From the NCBI GenBank assembly GCA_046328715.1, contig JAXLWB010000015.1, forward strand, positions 62,001 to 126,000: a stretch of DNA of 64,000 nucleotides. The letters run 5' to 3'. The position numbers and the translations under genes were made by a program. Numbering within the stretch: the stretch's first letter is position 1; every line of letters begins with the position of its first letter. Positions 8,512 to 16,720 of this stretch are shown in pieces. A model generated the notes under the pieces. It ran no database searches, was not told the origin of the DNA, and saw nothing but the letters and a program-made list of their open reading frames with translations. This DNA is from JAXLWB01 sp046328715 (lineage in GTDB: Bacteria > Chloroflexota > Anaerolineae > Caldilineales > Caldilineaceae).

Positions 8512-8952
8512 ATGTTTCGTTTTCGCACGCTGTTTTTCGTTTCGTTGTTGATTTCGCTTTTGATCTTAGCCGCCTGCGGTGGCAACGATGATCCGCCTCC
8601 CCCCGTAGCCGATCCCCCTACAGCAACTTCGGCCCCTGCAGCTCCCGCCGTCGCAGCAGCCCCAGTCGGTGATGCCAAAAACGGTGAGGCTTTGTTCAAT
8701 CAGACCTGTATTGCCTGTCATGGGCCAGGCGGCGTAGGTGTGAAAGGATTGGGCAAGGATATGACCAAAAGCACCTTTATTGCCGGATTGAACGACACAG
8801 AGTTGCTTGAGTTCGTCAAAAAGGGGCGGGATACCAGTGATCCATTGAATACAACTAAGGTTGCGATGCCACCCAAAGGCGGCAACCCTGCCCTTGACGA
8901 TCCCAAATTGCTGGATATCATCGCGTATATTCGAACGATCAATAAACCGTGA
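8512..8952 (+). CDS. Lipoprotein cytochrome c, probable electron donor to NosZ
   Basis: A 146-residue protein: lipoprotein signal (LAACGG), a Pro/Ala/Thr linker to about residue 50, then one class I cytochrome c domain with C66-I-A-C69-H70 haem site and M119 in AMPPKGG as probable axial ligand. The signal GGAGAG precedes the ATG. Both NosZ and this cytochrome appear lipid-anchored on the outer face of the membrane, which would keep donor and acceptor together in an organism expected to lack a typical periplasm. That functional pairing is inferred from gene order. Confidence 0.88.
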   Translation: MFRFRTLFFVSLLISLLILAACGGNDDPPPPVADPPTATSAPAAPAVAAAPVGDAKNGEALFNQTCIACHGPGGVGVKGLGKDMTKSTFIAGLNDTELLEFVKKGRDTSDPLNTTKVAMPPKGGNPALDDPKLLDIIAYIRTINKP

Positions 8953-9037
8953 GTGAAAAGTTGAAAGTGGCAGAGTAGCAAAGTCATAAGATTACTTTGA
9001 TACGTTGCCACTTTGCTACTTTTCAACTCTTTCCCCT
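8953..9037. repeat. Octamer-periodic hairpin (AGT family)
   Basis: Units of about 8 nt, each beginning with AGT (AGTTGAAA, AGTGGCAG, AGTAGCAA, AGTCATAA), are followed by their inverted counterparts ending in TTTTCAACT. Unit order differs slightly between the arms. It fills the gap between the cytochrome and the cupin. Confidence 0.7.
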
Positions 9038-9046
9038 TTCCCTACT

Positions 9047-9376
9047 ATGAACCAACCATACTTCGTTTGTAACGACCTTGCCTCACAACTGCCCGAGCTA
9101 GCGGCAGATAGCATCATTAGCCGTACGATCTATCGAGACGAGCAGATCCGTACCATCCTCTTTGCCTTTGCCTCTGGCCAGGAGCTTTCTGAACATGCTA
9201 CCCCCTTTACGGCTGTGCTCCATTTTCTGCAAGGCGAAGCGCACGTGACTCTCGGCAAAGAAGAGATTGAAGCCAAGGCAGGCAGTTGGATTCGCATGGC
9301 CCCCAATCTGAAACATAGCGTCTATGCCAAGACCCCTGTACAGATGTTGTTGATGATGATCAAAGAAGCCGTATGA
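9047..9376 (+). CDS. Small cupin-domain protein
   Basis: A 109-residue single-domain cupin. The first cupin motif is degenerate: H in LSEHATPF, then E in LQGEAHVTL; the second motif is GSWIRMAPNLKHSV with a conserved H. The start at 9047 is chosen because the upstream codons lie in a hairpin. Its stop overlaps the start of the NnrS-like gene (ATGA), so they are translationally coupled. Cupins of this type are frequent in denitrification clusters; a sensor or metal-handling role is possible but not shown. Confidence 0.85.
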   Translation: MNQPYFVCNDLASQLPELAADSIISRTIYRDEQIRTILFAFASGQELSEHATPFTAVLHFLQGEAHVTLGKEEIEAKAGSWIRMAPNLKHSVYAKTPVQMLLMMIKEAV

Positions 9377-10458
9377 ACCAGCCAACCCACGCCGATGTTC
9401 GTGCCCGTATCCCAATGCTGCTCTTGGCCATCCTGGGTTTGTTGGCGGCCATGTGGGCAGGTCTGTTGCGGCTCGGCTGGGATTGGCCAGTGCTGCAACC
9501 GACGTTGCCAATGGCGCACGGGCCGCTGATGGTTGGCGGCTTTCTGGGCACAGTGATTGGGCTGGAACGAGCCGTCGGGTTGGGCAAGCGCTGGGCCTAC
9601 GCTGCGCCCATTCTCACTGCGCTGGGTGCCGTTACGCTTGCAATTGGAGCTAGCAACCAGTTCGGCGCGCTGTTGATGACATTGGGCAGCGCATGGCTGC
9701 TGCTGGCACTGATCCAGATTACCCGCATCCATGTCGCGTTGCATAGCCTGCTGATTGCAGCAGGGGGTGTAGCGTTTTTGATCGGCAATTTGCTCTGGCT
9801 CTCTGGCTGGCTGATTCCTTATGTAGTCCTCTGGTGGGCTGGTTATGTCATCCTAACGGTGGTCGGCGAGCGATTGGAGCTAAGCCGGGTGGTGCGGCTG
9901 GGGCGAGAGGCTTACCTCTCGTTTGGGTTGGGTGTCACGATCTTTGCCCTTGGCCTGGGCGCTACCGTTGTCAGCTTTGATTGGGCCATGCGCCTGACGG
10001 GTGTGGGTATGCTGTCGCTCGGCCTGTGGCTGTTGTACTTTGACGTGGCGCGGCGACGATTGAAAGCAGGCGGGCAGGCGCGCTTCATTGCAGTCACCTT
10101 GCTTTCCGGCTATCTCTGGTTGGCGATTGGCGGCATTCTTGCCATCTCTTATGGCGGCTTTATGGCGGGTCCATTCTACGATGCCATTCTCCATGCCATT
10201 TTTCTCGGCTTTACCATCAGCATGATCTTTGCCCATGCTCCGATCATTTTTCCTGCACTGCTCAGGATCGAAATGCGCTTCAGCCTGCGTTTCTATCTGC
10301 ACACTCTTTTGCTGTCCATCACCCTTACGCTGCGCATTGTGAGCGACCTACTGTTATGGCAACCGGGTCGCCAATGGGGTGGGCTCCTCAATGTAGTTAC
10401 GTTGCTCTTCTTCCTGTTCAACACCTTCCTATCCTTGCGTCCGCTTAAAAAAAGCTGA
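9373..10458 (+). CDS. NnrS-like multi-spanning membrane protein
   Basis: A 361-residue protein with about ten to twelve hydrophobic helices. MAHGPLMVGGFLGTVIGLERA near residues 48-70 and the block HAIFLGFTISMIFAHAPIIFPAL near 276-298 match the pattern of NnrS, a haem- and copper-containing membrane protein associated with nitric oxide stress and denitrification. It overlaps the cupin start by four bases. NnrS assignment rests on motif pattern and on context beside nos genes. Confidence 0.8.
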   Translation: MNQPTHADVRARIPMLLLAILGLLAAMWAGLLRLGWDWPVLQPTLPMAHGPLMVGGFLGTVIGLERAVGLGKRWAYAAPILTALGAVTLAIGASNQFGALLMTLGSAWLLLALIQITRIHVALHSLLIAAGGVAFLIGNLLWLSGWLIPYVVLWWAGYVILTVVGERLELSRVVRLGREAYLSFGLGVTIFALGLGATVVSFDWAMRLTGVGMLSLGLWLLYFDVARRRLKAGGQARFIAVTLLSGYLWLAIGGILAISYGGFMAGPFYDAILHAIFLGFTISMIFAHAPIIFPALLRIEMRFSLRFYLHTLLLSITLTLRIVSDLLLWQPGRQWGGLLNVVTLLFFLFNTFLSLRPLKKS

Positions 10459-10483
10459 TAAGTTGTTAATAATCGCTTTTTTG
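10449..10483 (+). terminator. Weak A/U-rich terminator after the nos region
   Basis: AAAAAAAGC near 10446-10454 can pair with GCTTTTTT near 10475-10482, with a bulge and a 17-nt loop. It overlaps the end of the NnrS-like gene. The low G+C of the stem makes it uncertain. Confidence 0.35.
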
Positions 10484-10607
10484 ACTCGCTTCTCGAAATC
10501 CGAAACTTCCCGGTTTTGCGTTAAAAATAATGCTATTTACTGTAAAAAACAGCATCAATTAACAGCCAAGATTACAAATTGTCAGCATTTAGTCAACAAA
10601 TGATGTA

Positions 10608-10637
10608 TTGACATCCAGAATAAAACACTGCTATTCT
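10608..10637 (+). promoter_or_regulatory. Sigma70-type promoter
   Basis: A perfect -35 TTGACA (10608-10613), an 18-nt spacer and TATTCT (10632-10637). The region around it is very A+T rich. The large secreted protein starts 52 bases downstream. The same -35, spacer length and -10 occur upstream of the ABC exporter leader at 56877-56906. Confidence 0.6.
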
Positions 10638-10689
10638 GCTAAGTGTTAAGATTAACTTTTATCCACTACAAGGCAGGGGACTCACCAAC

Positions 10690-13600
10690 ATGACATTCAA
10701 GACCCGCTTGAAGATGCGACGGATCTGGCAATTGATCTTGTTTGCCAGCCTATGCATAACTGTTGTCGCTATTCAATATTCCACATCCAATCTGACACCC
10801 TACCGAGCTTTTGCTCAGACCAACCCGATCGTTTTAGAAAACCAAAATCCCGGTACAACCAAATGGCAGATCGACTACAATATCGGCACCGTTTCCAATG
10901 ATTCAGCCCAGCAAATCAAAGGCTACGGCTCAGCGCCGAGTATCGATCAAGGACAGAGCATCAACTTCTACGTCACTGTGAACCCAACGCAAACCTTCAC
11001 CATCGATGTGTTCCGTATGGGTTGGTATAACGGTGCGGGAGGTCGCCTGATGCAGTCGATTGGCCCGTTGAGTGGTACACCGCAGCCCGCCTGTCCACAA
11101 GATCCCACGACTGGGCTGACCGAGTGTAATTGGGCCATCGCCTACACTCTGACTGTTCCTGCCAACTGGACCTCTGGCATCTATCTGGCCAAACTGACAA
11201 ACACGCAGGGATTCCAGAACTACATCATCTTTGTGGTGCGCGATGATGACCGCACTGCGGATTTCCTTTATCAGCAGTCGGTTACGACCTATCAGGCTTA
11301 TAACAACTACCCGGACAATGGCACAACCGGAAAGAGCCTTTACACCCACAATAGCTACGGTGCCAACACCATCTACGGGACGCCGCGTGCGGTGAAGGTC
11401 TCCTTTGACCGCCCGTACGGAGGAACTGGCGGCTACGATGGCGGTGGCCAATTTGTCGAAGAGCAGTGGTGGGAGCGCTATTTCGTCAACTGGGTTGAGC
11501 GCATGGGCTATGATGTCTCGTATAGCACCGATGTCGACACCCATGTCAATGGCGCGCGCCTGCTCAACTTCAAAGGCTTTCTCTCCGTCGGCCATGACGA
11601 GTATTGGTCGAAGCAGATGTACGACGCAGCAGAGACGGCGCGCAACGCAGGGGTCAATCTTGCTTTCTTCGGCGCCGACGCAGTCTACTATCAGATTCGC
11701 TTTGAGCCTTCGAGTACGGGGGTGTCCAACCGCGTTATGGTCAACTATCGCAACGCAGCGCTTGATCCCAACCCCGATCCAACGCTCAAGACTGGCTTCT
11801 GGCGCGATGTCAACCGGGCCGAACAGCAACTGATCGGCGTGCAATATGTAACCGATGGAAGCTTCTCCAATATGCTGCCCTACTACATTGCGAATGCCTC
11901 GCATTGGGTGTGGGCCAATACCGGGTTCGTCAACGGCAGTGCGGTTCCCGGATTGCTCGGCTACGAGGTGGACAAGCTCTTCAGCGAATTTCCAGCACCG
12001 CCTGCGGTAAGTTATACCGTCTTGGCCAATTCGACCTATACGTCTACCAGCTACATTCCGAACGTGGTCGCGCCCAGCCAATCGTCGATCTATCAGACAG
12101 GCAGCGGCTCTTGGGTCTTTGCCGCTGGAACCATGGCCTGGGCCTGGGGATTGGATCGACCTGGTTATGTCAATGCTGGCATCCAACAGGCAACCAAAAA
12201 CATCTTGGATCGCTTTGCCCAACCCCTGGTGCCGCCTTCGCCCACCCCCACTGCCACAGCCACGCCGCCGCCCAACTGCACAGGTTTGCAGCGCGAGGCA
12301 GAGGCAGGCACACTCGTCGGCCCGTTTGTGATCGGCAACGATCCGGCAGCCAGTGGCGGCCAATACATTCATGTACCCAACGGTGTCGGCGACCAACCCG
12401 GTGTACCGAGCCAGGCCAAGAAGGCCACCTACTGCTTCACGGTAACAACACCCGGTACCTATCGCATCAAAGCCGGTGTCTACGGTGCAAATACCTTAGA
12501 CGATTCCTTCTATGTCCAGGTTGACAACGCACCAGCAGCTGGCTACACGTGGGATATTTTCCTCAACACCACCTATGCATCGGATTACATCAACAATCGG
12601 GGTGTAGCGGATCCTCTTGAGCTACAATTGACGGCTGGGCAACACACCGTCTCGATCTTCCTACGTGAAGATGGTACGCGGCTCGACAATTTGCAGTTGG
12701 AATTGGTCGACCGAGGCCCCGGCCCCGATCCGGTCTGTGCGGGATTGACCCAAGAGGCCGAGACGGGTGGATTAAGCGGTCCATTTATGATTGGCAACGA
12801 CGCCACTGCCAGCGGCGGCCAATATGTTCATGCGCCGAATGGCACGGGCGACCAATGGAATGGCCCCAATGTCTCTCGCAAAGCAGCCTACTGCTTTAAC
12901 GTGGCAACACCTGGCATCTACCGCATCAAGACCAAAACCTATGCTGCCAGCACCGCCGACGATTCGTTCTATGTTCAAGTTGATGGAGCGCCGGCTGTTG
13001 GCTACATGTGGGATATTCCCATCACCACCACCTACGCCAGCAGTTATGTCACGGATCGCGGGGTTCCTGGTCCGGTACAAATTCAATTGCCGACAGGAGC
13101 GCATACGGTGACATTCTACGTGCGCGAAGATGGTGCCCGCCTTGATACCGTTCAGCTCGAACTGGTGAGCGCAGGGCCAGGGCCAGATCCGACCTGTGCT
13201 GGGCTGGTTCAGGAAGCAGAGACAGGTTCATTGAGCGGTGCCTTTGCGATTGGCAATGATGCGCTTGCCAGTGGCGGCCAATATGTCAGCACCTCGGAAA
13301 GTGCGGGCGATCAATGGAATGGGCCTAACCCACAGCACAAAGTTGCCTTCTGCTTCAACGTCGCTGCCGCTGGGAATTATCGGATTCGCAGCAAAGTCTA
13401 CGGAGCAGACGACCTGAGCGATTCGTTCTATGTGCAGGTGGACGGTGCCCCCGCTGCGGGTATGAATTGGGATATCTTCCCCAACACCACCTATCAATAC
13501 GACTTCGTCAACAATCGCAACGTCGCCGATCCGGTGCAAGTGGTATTGACCAGCGGTCCGCATACGGTAACAGTCTTCTTGCGTGAGGATGCGGCACGGC

Positions 13601-14043
13601 TAGATACGATCGAGCTTGTACCTGTCATCCAAGGAACAGGAGCCAAGACAGTTCAAACCACCATTGAAGATGGTCATCTGTCGAAGCCAGGAGAATTGCT
13701 TGCCAAGGGAGTTAGCGGCTATATCTATCCACAGACAGGTTCGCAATCGGGTGAAGTTGACTTCGCAGGAATTTATCTCACTTTGCGTGATGAGGAGACT
13801 CAGGGTCAACGCTTTAGCCAACGTGTGCAAGCCGACCGCATCGGTCACTATCGGTTCGACGGCATGAAGCCAGGGCGCTACCTGTTAACGTTGGAGTTGC
13901 CAGATGCGTATCAGACTTCGACCAAGAGCCTAGAAGTGACAGCGACCGCAGAGCAAGAAGTAAACATTGCATTTGACGTAGTGATGGAAGGCAATGGAAC
14001 TGAGGCTACGCAGAAGATTTTCTTGCCGCTGATGAATCGGTGA
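10690..14043 (+). CDS. Large secreted protein: DMFase-C-like domain plus three carbohydrate-binding-like modules
   Basis: A 1117-residue secreted protein. Residues 1-43 are a signal region. Residues about 45-515 resemble the large (beta) subunit C-terminal domain of N,N-dimethylformamidase (FRMGWYNGAGGR, VGHDEYWS), a domain also found in proteins with no amidase activity. A PT linker follows, then three tandem modules of about 150 residues (from about 530, 682 and 834), each with EAE-G-L-GPF-IGND, ASGGQY, GDQ, YRI, SFYVQVD-APA-G, WDI, REDG-RLD. These look like beta-sandwich sugar-binding modules. A Cna-B-like domain near 985-1105 and a terminal LPLMNR follow. Substrate unknown; cell-surface polysaccharide binding is likely. 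Confidence 0.85.
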   Translation: MTFKTRLKMRRIWQLILFASLCITVVAIQYSTSNLTPYRAFAQTNPIVLENQNPGTTKWQIDYNIGTVSNDSAQQIKGYGSAPSIDQGQSINFYVTVNPTQTFTIDVFRMGWYNGAGGRLMQSIGPLSGTPQPACPQDPTTGLTECNWAIAYTLTVPANWTSGIYLAKLTNTQGFQNYIIFVVRDDDRTADFLYQQSVTTYQAYNNYPDNGTTGKSLYTHNSYGANTIYGTPRAVKVSFDRPYGGTGGYDGGGQFVEEQWWERYFVNWVERMGYDVSYSTDVDTHVNGARLLNFKGFLSVGHDEYWSKQMYDAAETARNAGVNLAFFGADAVYYQIRFEPSSTGVSNRVMVNYRNAALDPNPDPTLKTGFWRDVNRAEQQLIGVQYVTDGSFSNMLPYYIANASHWVWANTGFVNGSAVPGLLGYEVDKLFSEFPAPPAVSYTVLANSTYTSTSYIPNVVAPSQSSIYQTGSGSWVFAAGTMAWAWGLDRPGYVNAGIQQATKNILDRFAQPLVPPSPTPTATATPPPNCTGLQREAEAGTLVGPFVIGNDPAASGGQYIHVPNGVGDQPGVPSQAKKATYCFTVTTPGTYRIKAGVYGANTLDDSFYVQVDNAPAAGYTWDIFLNTTYASDYINNRGVADPLELQLTAGQHTVSIFLREDGTRLDNLQLELVDRGPGPDPVCAGLTQEAETGGLSGPFMIGNDATASGGQYVHAPNGTGDQWNGPNVSRKAAYCFNVATPGIYRIKTKTYAASTADDSFYVQVDGAPAVGYMWDIPITTTYASSYVTDRGVPGPVQIQLPTGAHTVTFYVREDGARLDTVQLELVSAGPGPDPTCAGLVQEAETGSLSGAFAIGNDALASGGQYVSTSESAGDQWNGPNPQHKVAFCFNVAAAGNYRIRSKVYGADDLSDSFYVQVDGAPAAGMNWDIFPNTTYQYDFVNNRNVADPVQVVLTSGPHTVTVFLREDAARLDTIELVPVIQGTGAKTVQTTIEDGHLSKPGELLAKGVSGYIYPQTGSQSGEVDFAGIYLTLRDEETQGQRFSQRVQADRIGHYRFDGMKPGRYLLTLELPDAYQTSTKSLEVTATAEQEVNIAFDVVMEGNGTEATQKIFLPLMNR

Positions 14044-14052
14044 GAAAGAGTG

Positions 14053-14091
14053 ACAAAGTGGCAGAGTGGTCATGTCACTCTGCCACTTTGT
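14053..14091 (+). terminator. Perfect 16-bp hairpin after the large secreted protein
   Basis: ACAAAGTGGCAGAGTG (14053-14068) and its exact complement (14076-14091) enclose a 7-nt loop, followed by TTCAT. The location ten bases after a stop codon suits a terminator, though the U-tract is poor. The sequence shares the GTGGCAGAGT unit with the hairpin at 8953. Confidence 0.6.
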
Positions 14092-14109
14092 TTCATGATC
14101 GCTTACAAA

Positions 14110-14170
14110 CGTAGAGGCGGCTCGCAGCCACCGGTGCTTGAAGGCCCGGCGGCTGCGAGCCGCCTCTACG
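14110..14170. repeat. Perfect 20-bp inverted repeat
   Basis: CGTAGAGGCGGCTCGCAGCC (14110-14129) is repeated in exact inverse at 14151-14170 around a 21-nt G+C-rich loop. It sits between convergent genes. Its GTAGNGGC...GCCNCTAC ends resemble the 136-bp element at 19974 and 50328. Confidence 0.75.
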
Positions 14171-14185
14171 CATATTGCATGAACT

Positions 14186-15796
14186 TTATCCAACCAGCAA
14201 TGCCATGCCATCCGATCCTGTATCGGCACCGCCTGCCAGTTTACCACTCTGGGGATCAATCGTAATCGCATGAACCAAGCCAAAGGCACCGTGGCTTTGA
14301 GCCAGGCGTACGATTGGATGACGCTTGCGCACCTCGGCACAGATATATTCGGGAATACGGGCGTGACAGCGAATATCACCAGCCTGACAGTCGAAGCGGG
14401 CAGCGTGCGTCGCCTCGGTGGCGCTCATGCCAAAGTCGAGGATGTTGAGGATCACCTGCAAGCAGGAAGTGATGATGCGAGTCGCACCAGGGGCACCCAA
14501 AACCACCACCGGCTTGCCATCTTTGTAGATGATGGTTGGGCACATGCCAGTAGTTCTGCTCTTGGTCGGCGCAATCGAATTCGGATGTCCAGGGTAGGGA
14601 TGGAAGTTGATCATCGAGTTGTTGTACATAAAGCCCAACCCTGGCGTAATCACTCCGCTTGAGGCGCCCAATGAGTGAGTCAGAGCCACACAATTGCCCC
14701 ATTGATCGACCACACTAACATGGGTCGTCGTCGGTGTACCTGTGGCTGTAAAATCCACCTTGATCGGTTTTCCAGCATCAATATGAGCTCGCCATTCTGC
14801 CGCACGATCCTTCGACATCATCCAATCTAAAGGAACATCGACAAAATCAGGATCACCCAACAACGGATTGCGGTCAGCAAAGGCGGCTTTCATCGCCATC
14901 GAAACCGTATAGATATACTCCGGCGAGTTATGTCCCATCGCAGCCAGGTCGTAGCCTTCAAGAATATTGAGGATTGCAACTAAGGTAGGACCACCGTGCG
15001 GTGCGGCACCTGAAGCGAACTCATAGCCCCGGTAATTACCCGTTGCTGGAGTGTTATCCCGCAATTGGTAATTCTGTAAATCCTCTCTCGTCACAAACGA
15101 GCCATTGGCAGACAGGTCGCTCGCCATCCGATCAGCCAATTCACCATGATAGAAATCGGCTGGTCCCTTCTCGGCCAGATGGCGCAAGCTACGGGCATAA
15201 TCTGGATTGCGGAAGGTTTCGCCCATGTCGGGCAGTTCACCATTTTTCAGATAGATGCGGCTAGCCTCGGCATTGCGTTCGATATACTCACGTGAAGAGA
15301 CCGCTTGTGGATAAGAGGCTTTGCGTCGCAAGAGACGAGCCAAGGCATCGCTCACCTTGAACCCCTCATCGGCGATGTGCGCAGCCGGTGCAATCGCCTG
15401 CGCCCAAGAAATCGTGCCCCAACGCTCCAGGATCGTAGACATTCCCTTCACCCAACCCGGCGTGCAGATGGAAGTATAGCCAGCATCATTGACTTTGCCT
15501 TCGAGAAAAAAGCCCCATCCATCTGGGTTGGCCCCGATTACCTTATTGACCCACATGTCGGGTGTAACCAACGAGCCAGCGATAGCAGGTGCGTCGAGAT
15601 GAATTGGGTTCATCTCTTGACCGGCGAGTTGCAGCGTCAATTCAGCGTAGCCGCCGATACCACAATTGAGTGGATCGACAAGAGCTTGTACAAAGGCACA
15701 GGTGACTGCGGCATCGATGGCATTGCCGCCTGCCATGAGCACTTTTGCCCCCTCTTCCACAGGAAGAGTTTGAGGGCCGACGATGAGACCAGACAT
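14186..15796 (-). CDS. Gamma-glutamyltransferase family protein
   Basis: A 536-residue Ntn-hydrolase precursor. GGNAIDAAVTCAF near the N-terminus and the autoprocessing Thr358 in TTTHVSVVDQWGN are diagnostic for gamma-glutamyltranspeptidases, which cleave glutathione and related gamma-glutamyl amides. The oxyanion Gly-Gly region appears as VLGAPGATRI. No signal peptide is seen with the chosen start (ATG at 15796, AAGGA upstream), so a cytoplasmic acylase-like member is likely. Reading extends 24 codons upstream without another good start. Confidence 0.88.
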   Translation of the reverse strand: MSGLIVGPQTLPVEEGAKVLMAGGNAIDAAVTCAFVQALVDPLNCGIGGYAELTLQLAGQEMNPIHLDAPAIAGSLVTPDMWVNKVIGANPDGWGFFLEGKVNDAGYTSICTPGWVKGMSTILERWGTISWAQAIAPAAHIADEGFKVSDALARLLRRKASYPQAVSSREYIERNAEASRIYLKNGELPDMGETFRNPDYARSLRHLAEKGPADFYHGELADRMASDLSANGSFVTREDLQNYQLRDNTPATGNYRGYEFASGAAPHGGPTLVAILNILEGYDLAAMGHNSPEYIYTVSMAMKAAFADRNPLLGDPDFVDVPLDWMMSKDRAAEWRAHIDAGKPIKVDFTATGTPTTTHVSVVDQWGNCVALTHSLGASSGVITPGLGFMYNNSMINFHPYPGHPNSIAPTKSRTTGMCPTIIYKDGKPVVVLGAPGATRIITSCLQVILNILDFGMSATEATHAARFDCQAGDIRCHARIPEYICAEVRKRHPIVRLAQSHGAFGLVHAITIDPQSGKLAGGADTGSDGMALLVG

Positions 15797-15934
15797 GGAG
15801 TTCCTTTCAGGTAATTGCATTTTATTCGCGGATATGCTGCGCAGTATACCACTCGTTCTCAAGGTCAAAAATCTTAACCCATAGATGTCACGTCTGGTTA
15901 GATATGAAACATTTTCAACCAGACCTTGTGCATG

Positions 15935-16081
15935 CTAATACGATGACTGCCAAATCAACCGCGCAATCAAAGATCGCCGCAGCCCATCGCGATCCAACTT
16001 GCCTTCCTGGCGCTCTCGCGCCAGCCATTCAATAATCGGCGTACTATCGAGGTTAAGATCAAGATTGTCTTGTGGTGACAT
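15935..16081 (-). CDS. Small hypothetical protein (48 residues)
   Basis: An ATG at 16081 opens a 48-codon frame ending in TAG at 15935. The peptide is acidic at the start (QDNLDLNLD), then amphipathic with IIEWLARERQEGKLDRDGLRRSLIARLIW. The composition (helical, charged, no low-complexity) looks like a real small protein. No good Shine-Dalgarno sequence is seen, and the neighbours on both sides are on the same strand. No family is recognised. Confidence 0.45.
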   Translation of the reverse strand: MSPQDNLDLNLDSTPIIEWLARERQEGKLDRDGLRRSLIARLIWQSSY

Positions 16082-16177
16082 GGGTCAATCATATCACGCA
16101 GGGATGAGTTCGACAATGTTAACCGAAAGGGTAGAAGTAAGACAGTGACTCGGAGGGATAGCCACTGTCCTACTGCC

Positions 16178-16507
16178 CTACTGATTCTTCACAATCTTCA
16201 CCGCCGTCCCATAGGCAAGGACTTCGGTTGCGCCCTGCAAAAACTCTGTAGCGTCATAGCGCATGCCGATGATGGCGTCAGCGCCGACTTCAGCTGCGTG
16301 TTGGACCAGGAGTTGGTAGGCGTCATTGCGTGCGGATTCGCAGACTTCAGCATATTCCCGAATATTACCGCCGACAATCTGCTTCAACCCGCCCACGAAG
16401 CCTTGACCAATCGAAGGTGATCGAACCACAATACCACGCACAACGCCCAAATATTGGGTGATCGAGTATCCAGCAATCTCATTGCCAGTTGTTACCATTG
16501 GTGTCAT
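16178..16507 (-). CDS. YbjQ/UPF0145 family protein
   Basis: A 109-residue protein that matches the YbjQ family over its whole length: ITQYLGVVRGIVVRS, GGNIREYAEVCESARNDAYQ, AAEVGADAIIGMRYD and YGTAVKI. Members form pentameric beta-alpha rings; the biochemical function is unknown, and a heavy-metal-binding label is used in databases without strong proof. The start at 16507 follows AGGAAAGGAAAAC. A second ATG lies three codons in. Confidence 0.88.
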   Translation of the reverse strand: MTPMVTTGNEIAGYSITQYLGVVRGIVVRSPSIGQGFVGGLKQIVGGNIREYAEVCESARNDAYQLLVQHAAEVGADAIIGMRYDATEFLQGATEVLAYGTAVKIVKNQ

Positions 16508-16554
16508 GATCTAACGTTTTCCTTTCCTATCGAGTAGAATACATAACAGATCAG

Positions 16555-16668
16555 CAGGACACAGAGCTCACGGAGGAGGCACAGAGTACACGGAGAGAGC
16601 AGAGAGAAAACTAACTTTGTGTTCTCTCCATATGCTCCGTGTAAACCTCTGCGCTCTCTGTGTCCTGC
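16555..16668. repeat. Degenerate inverted repeat (CACAGAG family)
   Basis: CAGGACACAGAG units at the left are matched by CTCTGTGTCCTG at the right (about 16661-16668), with internal CACGGAG / CTCCGTG and GAGAGAACA / TGTTCTCTC matches. The arms consist of repeated ACAGAG and ACGGAG units. It fills the divergent gap between the YbjQ-like gene and the ABC ATPase. Confidence 0.65.
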
Positions 16669-16720
16669 ATTGCACAGTAAAGACGGAAACAATTCGACTG
16701 TTTTACTCGTATCTTACTCT

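Noticed and set aside
10930..12396. A 488-codon open frame on the minus strand inside the large secreted protein gene
   Set aside because: It is a shadow of the plus-strand gene, which has a signal peptide and clear repeated modules; the minus frame has no recognisable domain.
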